Shown: one piece after another, positions 52,471 to 61,800 of the stretch
Numbering within the stretch: position 1 is the stretch's first letter
Layout: every line of letters begins with the position of its first letter
Source of the DNA: DATBGO01 sp963695645
GTDB lineage: Bacteria > Actinomycetota > Actinomycetes > Streptosporangiales > Streptosporangiaceae
NCBI GenBank assembly: GCA_963695645.1
Contig: CAVOHC010000017.1
Location: 186,001-250,000 of the forward strand
Length of the DNA: 64,000 nucleotides
Direction of reading: 5' to 3'
Notes under the pieces: model-generated
Databases searched by the model: none
The model's input: the letters and a program-made list of their open reading frames with translations, nothing else
What the model was told of the DNA's origin: nothing
Translations under genes and position numbers: made by a program

Positions 52471-52718
52471 CCGGGGAGCGGCAGGCGCCGCTCTACTGCC
52501 CGTACTGCGGGGATGAGGACCTGCGCCCGTCCGGGCCGGATGCGGGCGGCTGGCGGTGCGGAGCATGCGCGCGCGGTTTCGTTCTGCGGTTCGCGGGAGT
52601 AACGATGCCGGGTGCCGATGAGCCGCACAGCGACGCCGGGGTTTCGGTCCCGATTCCTGGCGCGCCCCGGTCCCGCGCCGATGCGCCGCCGTCCGGCCCG
52701 GACGGGCCCGCATCATGA
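52467..52718 (+). CDS. Small two-CxxC (zinc-ribbon-like) protein of the sulfite reductase operon
   Basis: 83 residues. The first 45 carry CPYCGDEDLRP and WRCGACARGFVLRF, two CxxC pairs that should bind zinc or an iron centre; the remainder is Pro/Ser/Ala-rich. Similar small proteins follow sulfite reductase in streptomycete sulfur operons. It may aid electron transfer or cofactor handling, but this is not established. It starts at GTG overlapping the reductase stop (GTGA) and ends overlapping the siroheme synthase ATG (ATGA). Confidence 0.7.
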   Translation: MTGERQAPLYCPYCGDEDLRPSGPDAGGWRCGACARGFVLRFAGVTMPGADEPHSDAGVSVPIPGAPRSRADAPPSGPDGPAS

Positions 52719-54049
52719 AGGCCTATCCCCTGGCACTCGATCTGGCGGGGCGCCGCGTCGTGGTGGTGGGCGGCGGCCGGGTGGCGCTGCGCCGCGCCGC
52801 AGCCATGCTTGCTGCAGGCGCGCTCGTCAGGGTGATCGCGCCGCAGGTCATTGCCGAGCTGGCCGGCCTGGACGTAACCATCCTCGAGCGGCGCTACCAG
52901 GATGGCGATCTCGCTGGCGCGTGGCTCGCACACGCCGCCACCGACGACGCGGACGCTAACGGCGCCGTCGCCGCGGAGGCGGAGCGCCGCAGGATCTGGT
53001 GCATTCGCGCCGATGACGCTGACGCCTCGTCAGCCTGGGTGCCCGCCGCGACCAGACACGGCGACATCTCGGTGGCGGTGACCGCCGGCGGTGATCCCCG
53101 CCGGGCCCAGCGGCTCCGGGCCGCTATCGCACTCTCGATCGCTGCGGGCAGCCTGCCGGTACGGCCGCAGCGCCGGCCAGCGCCGGCCGGCGGCGGGCCG
53201 GACCAGGCTGGCCGCGCCGCTGCCCGCCCGGCCCCCGCCAGCGCCGAACCGGCAGCCCCCGCCCCGGCCAGCGCCGCGCGCGGCAGCGTCGCACTGGTCG
53301 GCGGCGGGCCGGGCGACCCGGGACTGCTGACGGTGCGCGGCCGGCGGCTGCTGGCCGAGGCCGACGTAGTGATCGCCGACCACCTCGCGCCCCGTGATGT
53401 GCTGGCCGAACTCGATCCCGACGTCGAAGTGATCGACGCGGGAAAGGTGCCTGGCGCCCACACGCTGACCCAGGATCAGATCAACGAGCTGCTCATCAAT
53501 CGTGCGCTGGCAGGCCAGCGCGTAGTCCGGCTCAAGGGCGGTGACCCGTTCGTTTTCGGCCGCGGCGGGGAGGAGGCTCTCGCCTGCGTGCGGGCAGGCG
53601 TCCCGGTCACGGTGGTACCGGGCGTGACCAGCGCGGTCGCGGTACCGGCCAGCGCGGGCATCCCGGTCACGCATCGCGGCGTCACCCAGGACTTCGCGGT
53701 GGTGTCGGCGCACCTTGACCCGTCGCATCCGGGCGCCACAGTCGACTGGGCGGCGCTCGCGCAGGGCCCGGGGACGCTGGTCCTGCTGATGGCTGTGGGC
53801 CGGCTGGAGCAGATCAGCCGTGAACTCGTGAAGCGAGGCCGGGACGCCAGCACGCCGGTGGCGGTGATCTGTGACGGGACCACGCCGCGGCAGCGGGTAC
53901 TGACGTCGACTCTCGGTGACGTCGCTGACGATGCCGCGCGGCAGGGTATCCGGCCGCCGGCGGTCGTGGTGGTGGGCGATGTCGTGCGACTCCGTGCCTT
54001 GCTCGGCGAGCCGCGGGTACCCGAGCCGGCCCCGCTGGGGTCCCGGTGA
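52715..54049 (+). CDS. Fused siroheme synthase: precorrin-2 dehydrogenase plus uroporphyrinogen-III C-methyltransferase
   Basis: 444 residues, bifunctional, making sirohydrochlorin for sulfite reductase. The N-terminal half (about residues 1-150) is the Met8/CysG-A dehydrogenase with VVVVGGGRVALRR (about residues 14-26). A Pro/Ala linker (about 150-190) joins the methyltransferase: VALVGGGPGDPGLLTVRG (about residue 193), RLKGGDPFVFGRGGEE (about residue 272), VVPGVTSA and GTLVLLMAVGRLEQI. The chelatase step is supplied by the next gene. It is coupled by 4-base overlaps on both sides. Confidence 0.9.
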   Translation: MKAYPLALDLAGRRVVVVGGGRVALRRAAAMLAAGALVRVIAPQVIAELAGLDVTILERRYQDGDLAGAWLAHAATDDADANGAVAAEAERRRIWCIRADDADASSAWVPAATRHGDISVAVTAGGDPRRAQRLRAAIALSIAAGSLPVRPQRRPAPAGGGPDQAGRAAARPAPASAEPAAPAPASAARGSVALVGGGPGDPGLLTVRGRRLLAEADVVIADHLAPRDVLAELDPDVEVIDAGKVPGAHTLTQDQINELLINRALAGQRVVRLKGGDPFVFGRGGEEALACVRAGVPVTVVPGVTSAVAVPASAGIPVTHRGVTQDFAVVSAHLDPSHPGATVDWAALAQGPGTLVLLMAVGRLEQISRELVKRGRDASTPVAVICDGTTPRQRVLTSTLGDVADDAARQGIRPPAVVVVGDVVRLRALLGEPRVPEPAPLGSR

Positions 54050-54753
54050 CGGCCGCCGTCCGCGTCCCGGCGCTGCTGGCGGTCGCGCATGGCAGCCGGG
54101 ATCGCGCGGCGCAAGATTCGGTCGCCGCGCTCGCCAACCGCGTTAGCCAGCTTGCTCCGGCCCTCGACGTGCGGACGGCGTTCGTGCAGCACGCCCGGCC
54201 ATCGCTAGCCGACGCGCTCGCCGCAGCCGGAAGCGCGGTGGTCGTGGTACCGCTGCTGCTGTCCACCGGTTACCACCTCACCGCAGACATCCGGGCCGCG
54301 GCGCGCGCCACTGGCGCGCCGGTCGCCGCGCCGCTGGGGCCTGACCCGCTGCTGGCCGACGCATTGGCCGAGCGCCTGGCCGAAGCTGGCAGGCCGCCGG
54401 GAACGCCGACCGTCCTGGCGGCGGCCGGCTCCGCCGACCCCGGTGCGACGCAGGACGTGGCCCGCCAGGCGGGCCTGCTGGCCGACCGGCTCCGCGCGCC
54501 GGTAACCCCCGCGTTCGCCGCTGCGGGTCAGCCGACGGTGACGCAGGCCCTTGCCGCGCTGCACGCGGACACCGGAGGCCCGGTATCGGTGGCGACGTAC
54601 CTCCTGTCCCCCGGCCATTTCCGTGATCAGCTCCGCGGCGCGGCTGCCACCTGGGTCAGCGCGCCGCTCGGCGACCACCCGCTGGTAGCCCGCCTGGTAC
54701 TGGACCGCTTCAGTGCTGCCCGCCAGGCTGCCCGCGGGGCTGCCGCGATCTAG
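54046..54753 (+). CDS. Sirohydrochlorin ferrochelatase (CbiX/SirB family)
   Basis: 235 residues, inserts Fe(II) into sirohydrochlorin to finish siroheme. The CbiX fold appears twice: PALLAVAHGSRDRAAQ (about residues 7-22, metal-binding His in AHGSRD), VVVPLLLSTGYHLTADI (second His, about residue 76), then VLAAAGSADPGATQDV and VATYLLSPGHFRDQL in the second half. The GTG start overlaps the siroheme synthase stop. Last gene of the sulfur operon; its TAG shares the palindrome CTAG with the stop of the convergent ligase. Confidence 0.88.
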   Translation: MTAAVRVPALLAVAHGSRDRAAQDSVAALANRVSQLAPALDVRTAFVQHARPSLADALAAAGSAVVVVPLLLSTGYHLTADIRAAARATGAPVAAPLGPDPLLADALAERLAEAGRPPGTPTVLAAAGSADPGATQDVARQAGLLADRLRAPVTPAFAAAGQPTVTQALAALHADTGGPVSVATYLLSPGHFRDQLRGAAATWVSAPLGDHPLVARLVLDRFSAARQAARGAAAI

Positions 54754-56249
54754 CCGCTCACGTCGTCCGGCCGTTCGACCTCGCGCTTGAGGATCTTGCC
54801 GCTCGGACCCTTCGGCAGCTCCACCGTCAGCCAGACGTAACGCGGGTACTTGTACGGGGCAACCCGCTCCCGAACGAAGGTCTTGAGCTCGTCGGCGGTC
54901 GCGGTAGCGCCGGCCTTGAGGGTGACGGCGGCGCCAACCTCCTCGCCAAGGTCCTTGTGCGGGATTCCGATCACCGCAGCCTCGGCGACGGCCGGATGCT
55001 CGTAGAGGACCTCTTCGATCTCGCGCGGATAGACGTTGAACCCGCCGCGGATGATCAGGTCCTTCTTCCGGTCCACGATGTAGAAGTAGCCATCCTCATC
55101 CACCCTGGCCAGGTCCCCGGTCAGGAACCAGCCATCCCGGATGGCCTCGGCGGTTTCGACTGGTTTGCCCCAGTAACCTTTCATCACGTTGTGGCCGCGG
55201 ATGGCGATCTCGCCAACCTCGCCGGCGGGCACGTCGGCAACGTCCTCATCAACCACCCGCATCTCGACCCCGGCGATCGGCGTGCCGATCGATCCGGGCT
55301 TGCGCACTTTGTCGGGGTGGTTGAAGGAGGCCACGGGTGACGTTTCCGACAACCCATAGCCTTCCAGGATCATGCAGCCGAAAGTCTGCTCGAACCCGCG
55401 CAGGATCTCCACCGGCAGCGCGGAGCCCCCGGACACGCACACCCGCAGCGTCGAGACGTCCGCCTGCCCGCTGGCCGGGTGGTGCAGCATCGCCGTGTAC
55501 ATCGTCGGCACGCCCTCGAAGATCGTCACCTTGTCGCGGCCGACTACCTCAAGCGCGAGGCCCGGGTCGAACCTGGGCAGCAGCGTCAGCGTCCCGCCAC
55601 CGTAGATCGTCGCGTTCAGGCCGCAGGTCAGGCCGAAGATGTGGAACAGCGGCAGGCAGCCCATGACCACGTCGTCAGCACCGAGGCCGTACAGAGTCCC
55701 GGAGAGATCGGCATTGCGGGTCATGTTCGCGTGCGTGAGCTCGGCCCCCTTAGGCCGCCCGGTAGTTCCGGAGGTGTAGAGGATCACCGCGTCGTCCTCG
55801 TCGGCGCGATCCACGATCGCGGCGGCCGGCGCCAGGCCGGCCAGCGGGCCGGCCAGGTCGGGCTCGCCGACCTCGATGACGGGCGTGCCAGCTTGTTCCG
55901 CGCCCGAAGATGCTTCATCGATCACCGTCTTCCAGGCGAACAGCACCTTGGCGCCGGAGTCCTTGAGATAGAAGGCGACCTCGCGGCTCTTCAGCAGCGG
56001 GTTCATCGGCACCACCACGGCCCCGGCCGCGAGCGCGCCGTAGAAGGCGATCGGGAAGGCCGGGACGTTGGGCAGCATGATGGCGACCCGGTCGCCGGGC
56101 GCCACGCCCTGCGACGACAGCAAGGATGCCGTCCGGAGCGCTGCGTCGCGCAGCTGGCCGTAGCTGACGACGAGGTCGTCCATGCGCACAGCCGGGCGCT
56201 CGGCGTGATCGGCCACAGCCTTGTCGAGCACGGAACTCAGATTTGTCAT
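54750..56249 (-). CDS. Long-chain fatty-acid-CoA ligase / AMP-binding enzyme
   Basis: 499-residue acyl-adenylate-forming enzyme that activates a carboxylic acid with ATP and CoA. Motif A3 is ILYTSGTTGRPKGAELTH (about residues 156-173), A5 EGYGLSETSPV (about residue 297), A7 GWFLTGDLARVDEDGYFYIVDRKKD (about residue 370), and the catalytic Lys lies in PKGPSGKILKRE (about residue 484). GGAGGACGTG precedes the ATG at 56249; an in-frame start four codons earlier is less likely. Chain length unknown. It ends in a shared CTAG with the chelatase. Confidence 0.9.
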   Translation of the reverse strand: MTNLSSVLDKAVADHAERPAVRMDDLVVSYGQLRDAALRTASLLSSQGVAPGDRVAIMLPNVPAFPIAFYGALAAGAVVVPMNPLLKSREVAFYLKDSGAKVLFAWKTVIDEASSGAEQAGTPVIEVGEPDLAGPLAGLAPAAAIVDRADEDDAVILYTSGTTGRPKGAELTHANMTRNADLSGTLYGLGADDVVMGCLPLFHIFGLTCGLNATIYGGGTLTLLPRFDPGLALEVVGRDKVTIFEGVPTMYTAMLHHPASGQADVSTLRVCVSGGSALPVEILRGFEQTFGCMILEGYGLSETSPVASFNHPDKVRKPGSIGTPIAGVEMRVVDEDVADVPAGEVGEIAIRGHNVMKGYWGKPVETAEAIRDGWFLTGDLARVDEDGYFYIVDRKKDLIIRGGFNVYPREIEEVLYEHPAVAEAAVIGIPHKDLGEEVGAAVTLKAGATATADELKTFVRERVAPYKYPRYVWLTVELPKGPSGKILKREVERPDDVSG

Positions 56250-56359
56250 CACGTCCTCCAATCGGGCAGCCCTGAAGTCCTGCCCAGTTGGCAGCGTGCT
56301 CCCCTATCGGGCCGCCCGACAGGGCCGTTCGACCATAGTTGCCGGGATCTTAGGCGGCG

Positions 56360-56887
56360 TTATCCCATGGACTTGGCGCCGTCCAGTGACTCGCGGATGA
56401 TGTCGGCGTGACCAGCGTGCTGGGCGGTCTCCGCGATCACGTGCAGCAGTACCCGCCGTGCCGACCACCTGGCTCCTTGCTCATACCAGGGCGCCTCGGG
56501 CAGCGGGTGCGAGCTGTCCAGGTCGGGCAGCGTCATCACGAGCTCGTCAGTCCGGCGGGCAACCTGACCGTATTTGTCCAGCAGCGCCGCCAGCGTCTCC
56601 CCGGGCAGCATGCGGAAGCTGTCCAGCCAGTCGGATGCGCCGGCCTCCGCGTCCCAGCCACCGGCCATCGCCGACGGGCCTTCGAGGATAAATCTGACCC
56701 ATTGCCCCTCGACGAGCGTGACGTGCTTGATCAGGCCGCCTAGGCACAGCTCGCTCACCGTCGTGCGCTCCGCTGCCTGCTCATCGGTCAGGCCGCGGAC
56801 TGTATACCGCAAGAAATCCCGGTGCCTGGCCAGGGCCTGCACGAAGTCGGCCCGCTCGCCGGTCGCGATGGTCTCGCCTGCTGTCAT
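56360..56887 (-). CDS. DinB-like (DUF664) protein
   Basis: 175 residues with the four-helix DinB/YfiT pattern. Candidate metal-binding His residues lie in GLIKHVTLVEGQWV (about residue 55) and HVIAETAQHAGHADIIRESL (about residues 151-170), the last being the typical DUF664 finish. Relatives include mycothiol- or bacillithiol-dependent transferases, but the substrate is unknown. The ATG has GGAGGG about 7 bases upstream. Monocistronic, divergent from lhr with about 175 bases between them. Confidence 0.85.
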   Translation of the reverse strand: MTAGETIATGERADFVQALARHRDFLRYTVRGLTDEQAAERTTVSELCLGGLIKHVTLVEGQWVRFILEGPSAMAGGWDAEAGASDWLDSFRMLPGETLAALLDKYGQVARRTDELVMTLPDLDSSHPLPEAPWYEQGARWSARRVLLHVIAETAQHAGHADIIRESLDGAKSMG

Positions 56888-57062
56888 CGAGGTGTCCCTC
56901 CAGATTGGCTTTGGCTACCGGTCACGTTAGGGCCAGGCTCTGACACTCTCGTACTCTGAGCGAAAAGAGCCGTGCCGTGGCAGCGAAGACAGCCATCGCG
57001 CACCCCGGCCGGCTCCGCAGCGGACGGCACGAAATGTCGTAGCGGCGAGGCAGGATGGTCTT

Positions 57063-58820
57063 ATGCCCGCGCCCGCCCCGGTCAGCAGCCGGGTGCTCGA
57101 TGGCTTCAGCGAAGCCACGAGCGCCTGGTTCCGCGCGGCCTTCGCTGAGCCCACCCCGGCCCAGGCGCATGCCTGGACCGCCATCGGCAACGGCGAGAAC
57201 ACGCTGGTGATAGCGCCCACCGGGTCGGGAAAGACGCTTGCCGCCTTCCTCTGGGCGATCGACAAGCTGGCCGGGGCCGACGCCCCGGCCGAGCCACAGC
57301 AGCGCTGCCGGGTGCTTTACATCTCGCCGCTCAAGGCGCTGGCCGTGGATATCGAACGGAACCTGCGCTCGCCGCTCACCGGCATCGGGCACACCGCACA
57401 GCGGCTCGGCCTGGCGGCACCGGACATCCAGGTGGGAGTTCGCACCGGCGACACCTCGGCCGACGAGCGCCGCAAGCTGTCAGCGAGGCCGCCGGACATC
57501 CTGATCACGACTCCGGAGTCGCTGTTCCTGCTGCTGACATCCAGGGCCCGCGAGGGCCTTCGCGGTGTCGAGACCGTCATCCTGGATGAAGTGCATGCCC
57601 TGGCAGGCAGCAAGCGGGGCGCCCACCTGGCCCTGTCGCTCGAGCGGCTTGATGCGCTGCGCCGGAACACGGCGGCCACTGAGGCAAGGACCGCCGCGCC
57701 CGCCGCCGCAATCCGGCCCGTACAGCGGATCGGCTTGTCAGCCACCGTGCGGCCGCCCGAGGAGGTAGCCGCCTTCCTCGGCGGCGGCCGCCCGGTCACG
57801 ATCGTGCAGCCGCGCAGCGACAAGCGGATCGAGCTGCAGATCGTTGTTCCGGTCGAGGACATGGCCGACCTGGAGACTGCTGCGGGCCCTGGGCCAGGGG
57901 CCATCCCGCAGGCAGACGGCAGCGGCCAGGCCGGCCAGCCGCCGGACGACCCGGCACGCAGGCGGTCGATCTGGCCGCATGTCGAGGCGCGAGTCCTCGA
58001 CCTGATCGAGGCGCACCGGTCCACCATCGTGTTCGCGAACTCCCGCCGCCTCGCCGAGCGGCTCTGCGCCAGGCTCAACGAACTCGCCGCCGAACGGGCC
58101 GCGGAGCGCGGCGCGGCGACGGGAGCACCTGTCGAGGTGGCCAGGGCCCATCACGGCTCGGTATCCCGTCAGGAGCGCAATCAGATCGAGGAGGCGCTGA
58201 AGACGGGCCGGCTTCCGGCCGTCGTTGCCACCTCGAGCCTGGAACTCGGCATCGACATGGGCGCGGTGGACCTGGTCGTGCAGGTCGAGTCCCCGCCTTC
58301 GGTCGCCAGCGGCCTGCAGCGAACTGGCCGGGCAGGTCACAACGTCGGCGACGTCTCCCGCGGCGTGATCTTCCCCAAATACCAGGGCGACCTGGTGCAG
58401 GCCGCAGTCGTCGCGCAGCGGATGCGGGCCGGGCAGATCGAGGAGCTACGGATCCCGCGGAACCCGCTGGATGTACTGGCCCAGCAGATCGTCGCGATGA
58501 CCGCGATGGACGACTGGGACATCGGCGAGCTTGAGCAGACGGTCCGGCGGGCCGCGCCGTTCGCCAGCTTGACCCGCCCCGTGCTGGAGGCGGTCCTCGA
58601 CATGCTGGCCGGGCGCTACCCGAGCGAGGAGTTCGCCGGCCTGCGGGCCCGGCTGGTCTGGGATCGCGCGGCCGGCGTTCTGCGCGGCAGGCCGGGCGGC
58701 CAGCGGCTGGCGGTCACCAACGGCGGCACGATCCCGGACCGCGGGCTGTTCGGCGTCTTCCTGGCCGGCGGCACGCGCGACAGCTTCCGGCAGGCACTCC
58801 CGCCGGGTCGGCGAGCTTGA
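57063..58820 (+). CDS. lhr: Lhr-type DEAD/DEAH helicase, N-terminal part (before frameshift)
   Basis: Superfamily 2 helicase with roles in DNA repair; intact actinobacterial proteins are about 1500 residues. This frame covers the RecA-like core. Q-motif/Walker A is IAPTGSGKTLAAF (about residue 52), motif II VILDEVHAL (about residue 177), motif III IGLSATVRP (about residue 225), and motifs V/VI are VVATSSLELGIDMGAVDLVVQVESPPSVASGLQRTGRAGH (about residues 385-425). The family text GTIPDRGLFGVFLAGG ends at about 58772; the frame then reads 15 unrelated codons to a stop. The second half continues in the +1 frame. Confidence 0.85.
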   Translation: MPAPAPVSSRVLDGFSEATSAWFRAAFAEPTPAQAHAWTAIGNGENTLVIAPTGSGKTLAAFLWAIDKLAGADAPAEPQQRCRVLYISPLKALAVDIERNLRSPLTGIGHTAQRLGLAAPDIQVGVRTGDTSADERRKLSARPPDILITTPESLFLLLTSRAREGLRGVETVILDEVHALAGSKRGAHLALSLERLDALRRNTAATEARTAAPAAAIRPVQRIGLSATVRPPEEVAAFLGGGRPVTIVQPRSDKRIELQIVVPVEDMADLETAAGPGPGAIPQADGSGQAGQPPDDPARRRSIWPHVEARVLDLIEAHRSTIVFANSRRLAERLCARLNELAAERAAERGAATGAPVEVARAHHGSVSRQERNQIEEALKTGRLPAVVATSSLELGIDMGAVDLVVQVESPPSVASGLQRTGRAGHNVGDVSRGVIFPKYQGDLVQAAVVAQRMRAGQIEELRIPRNPLDVLAQQIVAMTAMDDWDIGELEQTVRRAAPFASLTRPVLEAVLDMLAGRYPSEEFAGLRARLVWDRAAGVLRGRPGGQRLAVTNGGTIPDRGLFGVFLAGGTRDSFRQALPPGRRA

Positions 58821-58827
58821 CGAGGAG

Positions 58828-61800
58828 ATGGTCTACGAATCGCGGGTCGGCGACGTGTTCGTGCTCGGCGCGAGTTCCTGGCGGATCGAGGACATCACCG
58901 CTGATCAGGTACTTGTCTCCGCCGCACCAGGCCAGCCAGGCCGGCTGCCGTTCTGGCACGGCGACGCCGCCGGGCGCCCGGCCGAGCTCGGCGCGGCCAT
59001 CGGGCGGTACTGCCGCGAACTTGGCGCGGCCAGCGGGCCGGAAGCGACAGGCCGGCTCCGCGGCGATGGCCTTGATGAGCTTGCCGCCGCCAACCTGGTC
59101 GCCTACCTGACCGCGCAGCACGACGCCACCGGCTACCTGCCCGACGACCGCACCCTGGTCATGGAACGGTTCAGGGATGAGCTCGGCGACTGGCGGCTGG
59201 TCCTGCACAGCCCCTACGGCGCACGGGTGCACGCGCCATGGGCCCTGGCGATCGCCGCCAGGCTCCGCGACCGTTACCACGGCATGGACGTGCAGGCGCT
59301 GCACACCGACGACGGCATCGTGATCCGGGTTCCCGACGCCGATGACCCGCCGCCAGCCGGGATCGCGGTGCTCGATCCCGGCGAGGTGGAGCGGCTCGTC
59401 ACTGCCGAGCTTGGCGCAGCTGCCTTGTTCGCGTCGCGGTTCCGGGAGTGCGCGGCACGCGCGCTGCTGCTGCCCAGACGGCAGCCTGGGCGGCGCACCC
59501 CGCTGTGGCAGCAGCGCCAGCGCTCGGCCCAGCTGCTCGCGGTGGCCAGCCAGTATGCCGCGTTCCCGATCGTGCTGGAGACCGTACGCGAGTGCCTGCA
59601 GGACACCTTCGACGTGCCGGGCCTGACCAGCCTGATGCGTGATCTTGCGGCGCGCCGGATCCGGCTGGTTGAGGTGGAGACCGGCGCCCCGTCCCCGTTC
59701 GCTCGCTCTTTGCTCTTCCGCTACGTCGGCGCCTTCATGTATGAGGGCGATGCGCCGCTGGCGGAGCGCCGCGCGCAGGCCCTCGCGCTCGATTCCTCGC
59801 TGCTGGCCGAGCTCCTCGGGCAGGTGGATGCCAGGGAGCTCCTCGACCCGCTGATCGTGGCCGACTCGGAACGGGATCTGCAGCGGCTGTCACCGTCCCG
59901 GGCCTGCCGGGATGAGGAGGGGGTCGCGGACCTGCTGGCGGCGGTCGGCCCGCTGTCGGGGGCGGAGGTCGCCGACCGCTGCACTGAGCCCGCGGCGGCC
60001 CCGGGCTGGCTCGGTGAGCTGGCCGCTCAGCGCCGGGTCATCGAGGTCCGGGTGGCCGGTCTGGCCAGGTGGGCTGCCATCGAGGACTCCGGACGGCTGC
60101 GCGACGCGCTCGGGGTCGCGCTGCCGCCCGGCATTCCGGACGCGTTCACCGAGCCGGTCGCGGACCCGCTCGGTGACCTGGTGGCCAGGTACGCGCGCGG
60201 GCACGGCCCGTTCACGGCCGCGGCCGCCGCTGAACGGTACGGCCTGGGGGCCGTGCTGATGACCGGCGCCCTGCACCGGCTGGCCGCGGCCGGCCGGGTG
60301 GCCGAGGGCGAGTTCCTGCCCGGCGGGCGCGGTACCGAGTGGTGCGACGCCGGGGTACTGCGGCTGCTGCGCCGCCGCTGCCTGGCCAAGCTCCGAAGGG
60401 AGGCCGAGCCGGTGCCGCCGCAGGTGCTGGCCAGGTTCCTGCCCGCCTGGCAGAACGCTGCCCAGGCGGTCCGTGCTGATCGCGGCCGGCCGAGTGCCCC
60501 CCGCCATCGGCCGGGGCCTGATGCCGTTTACGACGTCGTGGAGCAGCTGGCGGGAGCGGCGATTCCGGCGTCGGCGCTGGAGACCCTGGTGCTGCCCGGC
60601 AGGGTGCCGGGCTATTCTCCGGCGCTGCTGGATGAGCTGACCACAGCGGGCGAGATCGCCTGGTCCGGCGCGGGCGGCCTGCCAGGCGGTGACGGATGGG
60701 TGGTGCTCATGCCCGCCGACGCTGCGCCGCTGCTGCTCCCTGAACCCGCCGAGATCACCACAACACCGCTGCACGAGGCCGTCCTCGCCGTCCTGGCAGG
60801 CGGCGGAGCGCTGTTCTTCCGCACGCTCGCCGACCGCGTGCACGCCTTGCTGCGCGATCCCGGCGACCGGCCAGGCGACCGCGACCAGCCAGGCACCGGC
60901 GACCGGCCGGGCACCGGTGCAGTCCCCGCCGGGCGCACTGACGCCGAGCGGACCCGCCGGAGGCCGCCCACGGCCGGGCTCGTGACCGATCAGGCACTAG
61001 CCGCGGCCATCTGGGACCTGGTCTGGGCCGGCCGACTGACCAATGACACGCTCGCCCCGCTGCGCACAGTGCTCGGCGCCGGCCGGCCGACGGCCGAGCC
61101 GATGCAGGCGGACGGCCTGGACCGGCCCGCCTTGACTGGCGGCGGTCAGCGCGGGGCCGGACAGCCGGGGCTGCCCCGGGCTGGCAGGCCTGGCCGGATG
61201 GGCGGGCGCCGGCCGGGTCTGGGCCGGGCTGCGCTGCCGTCGCGAAGCGGGCCGCCCACCGTCAGCGGACGGTGGTCACTGCTGCCGGATGCGGAGCCAG
61301 ATCACACCCGGCGGCTGCACGCGGCGGCCAACGCGCTGCTCGACCGGCACGGCATCGTGCTCAGGGGGGCGGTCACGGCCGACCGCGTTCCCGGCGGGTT
61401 CGGCGCCCTTTACCCCGTGCTCCGGGCGATGGAGGAAGCGGGCCAGTGCAGGCGCGGCTACTTCGTCGAGGGCCTGGGCGCGGCACAGTTCGCCTTGCCT
61501 GGCGCGGTCGACCGGATGCGCGCGCTGGCCGACCGGGCCCCGGTCACCGACGCAGGTCCAGGCGGCCTGGCAGTCCCGGCTGCCCACGGCCAGCCGGCCG
61601 TCGCCGTCCTGGTGCTGGCCGCGGCGGACCCGGCCAACGCCTACGGCGCGGCACTGCCATGGCCGGCCCGGCCGGAGGACACCGCGGGCGGGCACCGGCC
61701 GGGCCGGAAGGCGGGAGCGCTCGTCGTCCTGGCCGATGGCGAGCTCGTGCTCTATGTCGAGCGGGGCGGCAAGACGCTGCTGTCCTGGACGGCGGACCCG

